The notes under the pieces were generated by a model that saw nothing but the letters and a program-made list of their open reading frames with translations, was not told where the DNA came from and ran no database searches. Positions 1-5,445 of a stretch of DNA of 8,980 nucleotides are shown here, piece after piece. The DNA is taken from assembly GCA_024638345.1 (NCBI GenBank), contig JAHEKL010000020.1:10442-19421 (forward strand), read 5' to 3'. Numbering within the stretch: the stretch's first letter is position 1; each line of letters opens with the position of its first letter. The stretch is from Gammaproteobacteria bacterium. GTDB taxonomy: Bacteria > Gemmatimonadota > Gemmatimonadetes > Longimicrobiales > Gaopeijiaceae. Made by a program: the position numbers and the translations under genes.

Positions 1-183
1 TATGCGGACTGTGCGGCGGTGCTGAACCGTGTAGAACGGCTGCTTGCTCGGTCCCCGGACAAGAGCCTGAATAATGGCCGTTGCCAGGGCGAAGCAGACT
101 TGATGCGGAGCGCCTTTCTCTACCATGCCGGGTGCGGTGCGAAGGCTTTAAGTTACGCTGAAAGTGCCCTGAGTTTACTGCCC
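1..183 (+). pseudogene. Fragment resembling the TPR region of a MalT/LuxR-type regulator (partial, broken)
   Basis: The first frame is open from base 1 and encodes about 60 residues of amphipathic helices: LNRVERLLARSP, then GEADLMRSAFLYHAG, then ALSYAESALSLLPEE. This helix-turn-helix spacing and the closing ALxLLPEE resemble the tetratricopeptide/ATPase-linked region of large MalT-like LuxR-family transcriptional activators. That is family resemblance judged by eye, with no diagnostic motif. The similarity ends at about base 183, after which the same frame is merely the antisense of uppP. GC content looks lower here than in the rest of the window. The piece has neither its N-terminus (outside the window) nor its DNA-binding C-terminus. 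It is best read as a fragment left at a rearrangement or assembly join. The identity is uncertain. Confidence 0.4.
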
Positions 184-537
184 GAGGAGCGCGATCCCCA
201 CCACTGCGGGTGCATCGAAGAGTGCCTCGACTGCATCGCCGAAGAAGACCCCGAGCACGGCGGCGGGAATCGTCGCGATCACGATCAGCCAGACGTAGCG
301 GAGGTCCTCTCTATCCTGTCGAAGGGCCGCACCCGCCGCGATGCTCAGAATCCTCCCGCGATAGACCAGAATCACCGAGAGGAGCGTGGCCAGGTGGAGA
401 GCGACTTCGAAACGGATCCCGGGTACCTCGAGTCCGAGCAGCGCCTGGCCGATCACGAGATGACCCGAGGACGACACGGGAAGGAACTCGGTGGCTCCCT
501 GGATCAGACCGAGCACCAACGCTTCCCAGATCGTCAT
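175..537 (-). CDS. uppP: Undecaprenyl-diphosphatase UppP, N-terminal part only (truncated gene)
   Basis: UppP (BacA) is an integral membrane phosphatase that converts undecaprenyl diphosphate to the monophosphate, recycling the lipid carrier for peptidoglycan and other wall polymers. The 120 residues match the N-terminal half of the family. They include the acidic motif QGATE (13-17) with Glu17, the adjacent FLPVSSSGH with His26, hydrophobic segments around 43-60 and 81-99, and the FFGDAVEALF stretch near 98-107. Normal length is about 265 residues. Here a TAA arrives right after VVGIALLGQ, so the second signature (PGxSRSxxT, with the catalytic Arg) and the later membrane helices are missing. 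It should be non-functional as it stands. The ATG at 537 fits the family start; the ribosome site is weak (AAGG about 7 bases upstream). The truncation coincides with the start of unrelated sequence on the left, so it is a breakpoint and not a point mutation. Confidence 0.85.
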   Translation of the reverse strand: MTIWEALVLGLIQGATEFLPVSSSGHLVIGQALLGLEVPGIRFEVALHLATLLSVILVYRGRILSIAAGAALRQDREDLRYVWLIVIATIPAAVLGVFFGDAVEALFDAPAVVGIALLGQ

Positions 538-725
538 TCCGAGCCTTGTGGAGGGGTTTCGCCCGCCGGGCTGAGTCCCGCGCCCCGTGAAGATGGTCGG
601 AAGATGAGCAGCACCGAAGGAGGGGACCAGGGGCGGAGCGCTTCGCGTGGACGGGCGAAGAACCCCGTGCCTTGCGCCAATAGGGGTTCAGGCAGTAGAA
701 GGGAGGGCCGATGGCATATGCGATC

Positions 726-754
726 CGGACAACCGACGACACAGTGTTTATAGA
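726..754 (+). promoter_or_regulatory. Possible sigma70-type promoter for the pcp-GNAT-hemQ cluster
   Basis: CGGACA (726-731, 4 of 6 matches to TTGACA) and TATAGA (749-754, 4 of 6 to TATAAT) are separated by 17 bases. This would place transcription start near 761 and give a leader of about 60 bases before the pcp ATG. It lies in the only AT-rich patch of the intergenic region. On the opposite strand the same patch reads TATAAA (752-747), a possible minus 10 element toward uppP, but I see no matching minus 35. Confidence 0.3.
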
Positions 755-770
755 AAACAAAACTCGTCGG
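733..770. repeat. Perfect 7-bp inverted repeat flanking the promoter island (operator-like)
   Basis: CCGACGA (733-739) and TCGTCGG (764-770) are exact reverse complements separated by 24 bases. Their centres are 31 bases apart, close to three helical turns, so both arms would face the same side of the DNA. They bracket the putative minus 10 element. This is a layout expected for an operator bound by a dimeric or tetrameric regulator. Function is inferred only from geometry. Confidence 0.35.
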
Positions 771-820
771 ATGCCGGCGGATAAGGCGTGGGGGCTCGGG
801 AGCCTGGAAGGGGAACGTAA

Positions 821-1447
821 ATGAATGAGTCGAGCGCTCATCCATTCGACATCGCCGCCAAGGGCAGAGTAGTGCTCGCCGGTTTCGAGCCGTTCGACGG
901 TCGGACGCAAAACCGTTCCTGGGAGCTGGTGAGGAAGTTTCGGGGCGAGCCTGGGCGTGACGTGTTCAGGTTACCGGTCGACTTCGTTCAGCTCAAAGAG
1001 ATCGTGGGCGGCATCTTGAGCCGTGAGCCGCGAGCCCTTTTAATTGTGGGCGAGTCCGCTACGAGTGAGCTTCGAGTCGAGCAGATCGCACTGAACGTGG
1101 CCGATTCGGACGACCCCGACAATGCTGGTCGCATTCCACACGCCGACCCCGTGGTGCCCGGAGCTCCTCTCGCACTCATGACCTCGTGGGACGCTCGCGC
1201 GGTAGCCGGACGGCTCCACCAGGAGGACATTCCAGCTAGAGTCTCTTTTCACGCCGGGACGTTCGCGTGCAACGCAGCGCTGTACCTGGCGCTGCACGCG
1301 AGCCGAGAGGGCGCGGGTCCGAACGCGCCCACGATCGGGTTCTTCCACATTCCCAACAGCCGTGGACCCTCCGGGCTCGGAACGGCCAACTTGAGTCGCG
1401 CGGTCGAGCTGGGTATCGACGAGCTTCTCTCTCTCACGGAAGGGTAG
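821..1447 (+). CDS. pcp: Pyroglutamyl-peptidase I (pyrrolidone-carboxylate peptidase)
   Basis: This is a cytoplasmic cysteine peptidase (family C15) that removes N-terminal pyroglutamate from peptides. The 208 residues are family-typical in length and all landmarks are present. The opening glycine-phenylalanine motif is GFEPFDG (21-27), followed by NRSWE (31-35). The glutamate of the catalytic triad is Glu87 in RVEQIALNV, followed by the substrate-pocket DPDNAG (98-103). The nucleophile is Cys150 in SFHAGTFACN, and the histidine is His176 in GFFHIPN. The glutamate region reads GESATSEL where the family usually has GQAGGR, a mild divergence. The ATG at 821 is supported by GGAAGGGG ending 7 bases upstream. 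The gene is followed after 32 bases by an acetyltransferase and then hemQ on the same strand, probably one operon, though no shared pathway is evident. Confidence 0.92.
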   Translation: MNESSAHPFDIAAKGRVVLAGFEPFDGRTQNRSWELVRKFRGEPGRDVFRLPVDFVQLKEIVGGILSREPRALLIVGESATSELRVEQIALNVADSDDPDNAGRIPHADPVVPGAPLALMTSWDARAVAGRLHQEDIPARVSFHAGTFACNAALYLALHASREGAGPNAPTIGFFHIPNSRGPSGLGTANLSRAVELGIDELLSLTEG

Positions 1448-1479
1448 GGTCTCGACAAGGGCACGAAAGGACGTGGATC

Positions 1480-1911
1480 ATGCGACGCCTCCGCATCGAC
1501 ATGGAGCTGCCACCCAACGAAGGTGACAGGCAGGACCTGGCGGACGCACTGTTGGACCACAGCAGGACCCGGTTCGGAGATCCGACCGCACAACCGATCG
1601 GGTTGTTCCTCAGGGACGAGGAAGGAGAGCTGTACGGTGGGTTGACCGGAAACCTGAGGTGGGGCTGGCTGTACGTCGAGATGCTCTGGGTCCGCGGCGA
1701 CCTTCGCAATCGGGGGTACGGGAGCCGCCTGTTGGAAGGTGCGGAGGCGTTCGCCCGTGCGAGCGGTGGGGTGGCCGTCCATCTCGACACCGGAGGGGAC
1801 GAGGCCCTTCCGTTCTACGAGAAGAGGGGATACGAGGTGTTCGGGACGCTGGAGGGCTTTCCGCCGGGCTCGAAGCAGCATTTCATGAGGAAGCTTCTAC
1901 GTCCTTGGTGA
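1480..1911 (+). CDS. GNAT-family N-acetyltransferase, substrate unknown
   Basis: This small soluble protein (143 residues) has the GNAT fold, transferring acetyl from acetyl-CoA to an amine. The acetyl-CoA pyrophosphate-binding motif A is clear: VEMLWVRGDLRNRGYGSRLL (66-85), with the RxxGxG core at 76-81. The C-terminal motif B is ALPFYEKRGYEVFG (109-122), where the tyrosine of FYEKRGY is the usual general-acid candidate. It ends GFPPGSKQHFMRK, a pattern seen in a GNAT subgroup annotated only as acetyltransferase. I chose ATG 1480 because AAAGGA lies 8 bases upstream and the protein then begins at the expected beta strand. The open frame extends further upstream, but that part is antisense-like overlap with pcp. 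It lies between pcp and hemQ, likely co-transcribed. The substrate cannot be deduced. Confidence 0.88.
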   Translation: MRRLRIDMELPPNEGDRQDLADALLDHSRTRFGDPTAQPIGLFLRDEEGELYGGLTGNLRWGWLYVEMLWVRGDLRNRGYGSRLLEGAEAFARASGGVAVHLDTGGDEALPFYEKRGYEVFGTLEGFPPGSKQHFMRKLLRPW

Positions 1912-1949
1912 TCGCGGCAAAGGGGCGCCCGATCGCAACGATCTCAAGA

Positions 1950-1980
1950 CCTGAGAAGGGTATGAATCCTGAGAAGGGTA
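1950..1980 (+). repeat. 13-bp tandem direct repeat duplicating the hemQ Shine-Dalgarno region
   Basis: CCTGAGAAGGGTA occurs at 1950-1962 and again at 1968-1980, an 18-base period. Each copy contains a GAGAAGGG ribosome-binding-like core. The first ends one base before ATG 1962, which is too close. The second ends 13 bases before ATG 1992, which is rather far. If translation begins upstream, the unit would encode PEKGxx twice in frame. The duplication makes the true start uncertain and may itself affect expression. Confidence 0.6.
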
Positions 1981-1991
1981 CGAGCCAACCG

Positions 1992-2807
1992 ATGATCGCT
2001 CCACTGGTGCTTGATGGATGGTTCCTCCTTCACCAGTTCTTCCGGCTCGCTCCCGCTCGGGAGGGAGACTCGGTGTCTCGCACCAAAGCGATCGCGGAGC
2101 TGCGCGATCTGCTTCGAGAGTGGGAGGATCTGGGCGATGAAGGGTGGAGCGGCCTGTACAGAATCGTCGGAGGAGGCTCCGATGTCATGATGGTGCACTT
2201 CCGGCCTTCCCTCGAGAGTCTCGGAGAGGTCGAACGCCGGGTATCGAGCTCTCCCTTCAGCGGCGAGTTGGTGTTCACGGACGACTATCTTTCGGTGGTG
2301 GAGCTCTCGATGTACCACTTGACCGCCACCATGGTCGAGAGGGCGAACGCCGAGGGGGTGGAGGTCGGGTCCGAGCCTTGGCGAGAGATGGTCGACGCGC
2401 AGCTTCAGGAGGAGCTGGCGAAACGCTATGTGCAGGATCGACTCCATCCGACACAGCCGGAGGAGCTTCCCTACGTCTGCTTCTATCCGATGGACAAGCG
2501 TAGAAACGAGGGTCAGAACTGGTATCGGCTCCCTCTCGAGGAGCGAGCGAGCATGATGCGCGACCACGGTGCCACCGGCCGGCGGTATGCCGGCCGGATC
2601 TCTCAGGTGATCTCGGGTTCGATGGGCTTCGATGACTGGGAGTGGGCGGTCACGCTGTTCGGTCGCTCCCCCAACGACTTCAAGGAGCTGATCGCCGAGA
2701 TGCGCTATGACGAGGTCAGCGCGGTGTATGCGGAGTTCGGGAGTTTTTGGGTAGGGTATCGCGTGCCCGTGGCGGGCGTGGAATCCGAGCTGCTCGGACC
2801 CTCATAG
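1992..2807 (+). CDS. hemQ: Coproheme decarboxylase HemQ (chlorite-dismutase-like)
   Basis: HemQ performs the last step of the coproporphyrin-dependent haem pathway, oxidatively decarboxylating coproheme III twice to haem b using hydrogen peroxide. From ATG 1992 the protein has 271 residues. The C-terminal half is highly conserved. YPMDKRRNEGQNWY (165-178) carries the catalytic tyrosine Tyr165 and the propionate-contacting Lys169. The proximal haem ligand is His192 in RDHG, 27 residues after Tyr165, the same spacing as in the Staphylococcus aureus enzyme. GRRYAGRISQVISGS (197-210), DDWEW (214-218) and MRYDEVSAVYAEFG (237-250) complete the signature. The chosen start puts the first conserved strand (APLVLDGW) next to Met1. 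Alternatives are ATG 1962 (281 residues) and GTG 1908, which would overlap the GNAT stop as GTGA and suggest coupling. Genes for the rest of the pathway are not in this window. Confidence 0.93.
   Translation: MIAPLVLDGWFLLHQFFRLAPAREGDSVSRTKAIAELRDLLREWEDLGDEGWSGLYRIVGGGSDVMMVHFRPSLESLGEVERRVSSSPFSGELVFTDDYLSVVELSMYHLTATMVERANAEGVEVGSEPWREMVDAQLQEELAKRYVQDRLHPTQPEELPYVCFYPMDKRRNEGQNWYRLPLEERASMMRDHGATGRRYAGRISQVISGSMGFDDWEWAVTLFGRSPNDFKELIAEMRYDEVSAVYAEFGSFWVGYRVPVAGVESELLGPS
2575..2597. repeat. Perfect 9-bp GC hairpin inside hemQ
   Basis: CCGGCCGGC (2575-2583) and GCCGGCCGG (2589-2597) are exact reverse complements around a 5-base loop, GGTAT. The stem is all G:C and would be very stable in the mRNA. 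It encodes the conserved TGRRYAGR segment, so part of it is protein constraint. There is no U run, and the gene continues for 210 bases, so it is not a terminator. Confidence 0.5.
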
Positions 2808-2830
2808 GGGCCGGATTCTCCGCCTTGCGA

Positions 2831-3748
2831 TCAGCTTTGCTCCTTTCTCGCCCTTTGAAGGCCCTCCTCCAGCTCCTCGACCGTGCGGGGCCAGTCCTCG
2901 TTGAGTAGACGGCTCAGGGCTCGGTCTCGGAGGAGCCGTCCCCCGGTCTGACAGGTGGCACAATAGTTCGTCTCTCTCTCCGCGTAGACGATGCGCTGGA
3001 TCGGGTCACCGCATCGGGGACATGGCTCTCCGAACCGCCCGTGCACCGCCATCTTCGGGTGGAAGGCGGTGATTCGCTCGGGGAAGCCCTCTCCAACCTC
3101 TTCTCGGAGACGAGCGATCCAGACCTCCAGGTTCTCGACCGTGGCAACGCGAAGCCGGGCCAGCTCATCGTCGTCGAGATTCCGGGTCAGCTGCGCAGGT
3201 GACAGCCCCGCTGCATGAAGGATCTCGTCCGAGTGGGCGTTGCCGATCCCGCTCAGAATACGAGGGTCCGTGAGCGCCCGTTTCAGAGTTCGGTTTTCCC
3301 CGCGAAGCGCCCGGGCGAACTGCTCCGGAGTCGCGGTGAGCGGCTCGATGCCACCCCGGTCCAGCGCATCCAGAGCTTCTCGGCCCTCCAGGACGTGAAG
3401 CGAAGCCTGTTTTCTCTTGCCCCGTTCGGTGAGGAAGTACGAGGCGTTCTCGAAGTCGAAAGAGGCGTTGACGTGCCTGCGGGGAAGCGGAGTCCCCGGC
3501 CGTTTCTGGTGGAAGCGGCCCGTGACCATCAGATGGATCGCGAGATAGAGATCTCCCGAGAGTTCCCAAACGATGCGCTTCCCGATCCGGGAGATTTCCT
3601 CGACGGTCCGTCCGAAGGCCTCCGAAACCGGAGGGTCGAACGTGCGGAGCAGGATCGGTGAGCGAATACGGATTCGCTGGAGCTTCAGACCGACGACTCG
3701 GGGTCGGAAGGCCTCGATATACGCGGTGACCTCGGGAAGCTCGGGCAT
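2831..3748 (-). CDS. Fpg/MutM-family DNA glycosylase (formamidopyrimidine-DNA glycosylase-like)
   Basis: Bifunctional glycosylase/AP lyase of base-excision repair, the family that removes oxidised bases such as 8-oxoguanine. The 305 residues begin MPELPEV, with catalytic Pro2 and Glu3; Lys57 in RIGKRIVW is the conserved DNA-contacting lysine. The helix-two-turn-helix is present as GIGNAHSDEILHAAGLSP (167-184). The C-terminal zinc finger has Cys243, Cys246, Cys263 and Cys266, with the conserved arginine in ERETNYC (Arg259). Two features differ from classic Fpg. The usual DPRRFG loop is replaced by TERGKRKQASLHV (107-119). The protein also continues 39 residues past the last cysteine, through RALSRLLNEDWPRTVEELE, instead of ending at CQK. 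This points to a distinct Fpg/Nei subgroup whose base specificity I cannot assign. The start is fixed by MPELPEV; no good ribosome site is visible. It lies 43 bases downstream of the cyclase gene and converges on hemQ. Confidence 0.9.
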   Translation of the reverse strand: MPELPEVTAYIEAFRPRVVGLKLQRIRIRSPILLRTFDPPVSEAFGRTVEEISRIGKRIVWELSGDLYLAIHLMVTGRFHQKRPGTPLPRRHVNASFDFENASYFLTERGKRKQASLHVLEGREALDALDRGGIEPLTATPEQFARALRGENRTLKRALTDPRILSGIGNAHSDEILHAAGLSPAQLTRNLDDDELARLRVATVENLEVWIARLREEVGEGFPERITAFHPKMAVHGRFGEPCPRCGDPIQRIVYAERETNYCATCQTGGRLLRDRALSRLLNEDWPRTVEELEEGLQRARKEQS

Positions 3749-3791
3749 GGACGAACCCAGACGACCGTCTGGCTGGACCGGGTTGTTCGGA

Positions 3792-4853
3792 TCAGAAGCT
3801 GGCCAACGCGTTGAACGGGCTGGCGGTCCCGCCCTCCACCGGGTTGATCTGGATCGCGACCATGAACTCCCAGCGCCGAAGACGCGAGGCCGTTGCGGCG
3901 ACCTCCTGCAGATACCCGTTGTCGACGATCGGTAGCCCGAGATTCACCTGAGTGAGCTGATGAATCGGCCGGTTGATGCCCTCGACACCGGAGGGTTGCA
4001 CGTCGTTGACCGCGTCGCCGACCAGTATCGCGACGTCCCGCTCGTGCAGCCACGGAAGAACGGATGCGTGCAGCCCGGCGCCGCCCTGTCCGTACGCCCA
4101 TGGTCCCTCGGCGTCCCTCTTGGCCCAGCGGCCCGTGCGAACCAGAAGAGCGTCCCCGGCCCCGATCGTAACGCCCGCGAATTCCTCCCACTCCTCGAGG
4201 TCGGAGACGTAGATCGGAGTGCTCGGATCCAGCCACTCCACCCCTCGCATCAGAGGGATGTCCACGAGGACACCGCGTGTGACATAGGATGTGCCCATAC
4301 GGTCGATGGCGAGGTCCTTGCAACCGTCCGCGTCCAGATTCTGGGGGTATCCGTTGAAGATTACGTATTCCCCGTCGATCTCGGTTCGGTAGTGGCAGAG
4401 CGCATCGAGATGGGAGAGCATTCCATCGTGCAGCGAGAACTGGATCTCGTCCAGAGCGAACGTCGGGAGGCCCGTGTCCGGATCGACCCGACTCATCCAG
4501 TGGCGGGTGGGCCCGAACGTCTGACTGTCCAGCGCCTCCTCGCCGGTCACGAAGTGCTGCAGCGTGACCGTTTCTCCTACCTGGACGAGGCCGGCGGCTT
4601 GCCTGGTCTTCTCGGGCGTGATGAGGTTGAGCGTGCCCCGCTGATCGGTGGGCCCCCAACGTCCCCAGTTCGAGAGCTCCTGCTCCCACTCCGCCAAGGT
4701 TTCCAGCGTGACCTTTAGCGAGGGATCCTGCGTCGACGGATGGGCCCGGAACGCCTGCGACTCTGCGACGGTGGGTGACAGAAGCGTGGCGGCCGTCACG
4801 AGTGCCGCGGGAAAGGAGAGCCGAGCGGTTTGGTGTCGAGATCGGGGGTTCAT
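3792..4853 (-). CDS. Exported cyclase-family (PF04199-type) metal-dependent hydrolase
   Basis: This 353-residue protein belongs to the cyclase/kynurenine-formamidase-like superfamily, metal-dependent hydrolases acting on amides or cyclic compounds. Residues 1-34 form a signal peptide: a basic start (NPRSRHQTAR), a hydrophobic core (FPAALVTAATLL) and small residues before cleavage near TVAESQA. The mature enzyme is therefore probably periplasmic or secreted. The metal site is seen as HDGMLSHLDALCH (142-154), with His148, Asp150 and His154 matching the HxDxxxH part of the family motif. Further family landmarks are TRGVLVDIP (192-200), GDALLVRTGRW (233-243) and GLHASVLPWL (260-269). It is longer than bacterial KynB (about 210 residues), so tryptophan catabolism should not be assumed; the substrate is unknown. 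The ribosome site is weak. It sits between the YIP1-like gene (52-base gap) and the glycosylase (43-base gap). Confidence 0.85.
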   Translation of the reverse strand: MNPRSRHQTARLSFPAALVTAATLLSPTVAESQAFRAHPSTQDPSLKVTLETLAEWEQELSNWGRWGPTDQRGTLNLITPEKTRQAAGLVQVGETVTLQHFVTGEEALDSQTFGPTRHWMSRVDPDTGLPTFALDEIQFSLHDGMLSHLDALCHYRTEIDGEYVIFNGYPQNLDADGCKDLAIDRMGTSYVTRGVLVDIPLMRGVEWLDPSTPIYVSDLEEWEEFAGVTIGAGDALLVRTGRWAKRDAEGPWAYGQGGAGLHASVLPWLHERDVAILVGDAVNDVQPSGVEGINRPIHQLTQVNLGLPIVDNGYLQEVAATASRLRRWEFMVAIQINPVEGGTASPFNALASF

Positions 4854-4905
4854 CGGTCCGAGCCTGGCGTGAGGGTCATTGGAGCCAAGATTGATGACCT
4901 ACCGG

Positions 4906-5445
4906 TCAGCTGGCCAAGGCGGCTGGTATCGCGAACAACATGGTGAGCAGGGCGAGGAAGAACCATCCGATCACCGCCGTGAGCACGGCCTTGCCGGTGG
5001 TGAAGTCGAGGGCTTCGCGAATCGCGATGATGCCCGCGAAGAGGATCCACACCATCACGATACCGCGAACCAGCCAGCCGATGAACGGAAGGCCCGCTGC
5101 GACGTAGAGCACACCCGGCGATTGGGCGAAGCCCAGCGTTCGAAGGAGCTCTCCCCAGCTGGCGGTCCCTCCCAAGAGCTTGTCGCCGACGAGGTAGGTG
5201 ACCGCGGCCCAGATCACCCACCCGATCACCGAGGCGATTACCGCGCCCACGACATTCGCACTCGGGCCGCCCAACCCGCCCACGGCCGAAGCGACCGCCA
5301 CGATCCCGACGACCAAAGCGGCCTGTCCTGTCGCCCCAGAGTCGTGCTCCACCTCGGTGAATACGCTCACGTCCAGCCTCGACGCGTCGACCATCCGCGC
5401 GGCCAGACTCCTGCGACTTCCGACGTAGTCGTCTTCCTCGTTCAT
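4906..5445 (-). CDS. YIP1-like multi-pass membrane protein
   Basis: Small polytopic inner-membrane protein of 179 residues. After a charged N-terminus (1-38, including MNEEDDYVGSRRS) there are about five hydrophobic segments, near 40-59, 63-86, 110-124, 127-144 and 152-176. Their layout and the alanine/glycine/valine-rich, tryptophan-dotted helices resemble the YIP1/DUF1282 membrane family, whose bacterial members have no established function. I chose ATG 5445, which overlaps the stop of the upstream DUF4202 gene as ATGA, preceded by AAAGG about 7 bases upstream. The open frame extends 34 codons further, but those residues are arginine-rich antisense-like sequence overlapping the upstream gene. 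The 4-base overlap implies translational coupling with the DUF4202 protein. Family assignment is by overall pattern, with no catalytic motif to check. Confidence 0.75.
   Translation of the reverse strand: MNEEDDYVGSRRSLAARMVDASRLDVSVFTEVEHDSGATGQAALVVGIVAVASAVGGLGGPSANVVGAVIASVIGWVIWAAVTYLVGDKLLGGTASWGELLRTLGFAQSPGVLYVAAGLPFIGWLVRGIVMVWILFAGIIAIREALDFTTGKAVLTAVIGWFFLALLTMLFAIPAALAS

Larger units (their letters stand above)
538..820. promoter_or_regulatory. Divergent intergenic region between uppP fragment and pcp
   Basis: These 283 bases hold no gene that I can support; the open frames crossing them have no family resemblance. The region is GC-rich except for one AT-rich island at 747-763, where promoter elements and a flanking inverted repeat lie (listed separately). 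A 7-bp inverted repeat, GAACCCC (660-666) and GGGGTTC (683-689), could form a hairpin with a 16-base loop. It has no following T run, so I do not call it a terminator. Confidence 0.5.

Noticed and set aside
1..180. Insertion-sequence end or transposase remnant at the left edge
   Set aside because: No terminal inverted repeat or target duplication is visible, and the translated fragment looks like helical regulator repeats rather than transposase.
660..689. GAACCCC/GGGGTTC hairpin as a terminator
   Set aside because: Short stem, 16-base loop, no T run on either strand, and no gene end nearby.
19..753. Long forward open frame of 244 codons
   Set aside because: Only its first ~55 codons look like protein. 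From about 184 onward it is antisense to the clear uppP fragment and then low-complexity charged sequence.
766..790. CGGATAAGGCGT resembles part of an enterobacterial REP element
   Set aside because: Only a single half-sequence, with no matching inverted partner or second copy; most likely coincidence in a non-enterobacterial genome.
2808..2830. Bidirectional terminator between hemQ and the glycosylase
   Set aside because: The 23-base convergent gap only offers a CGGA/TCCG 4-bp stem with no T tract. It is too weak to call.
3685..4689. Long reverse open frame of 334 codons overlapping the cyclase gene
   Set aside because: Arginine/glycine-rich shadow of the cyclase-family gene in another frame, with no recognisable motif. 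The 353-residue frame has a signal peptide and family motifs.
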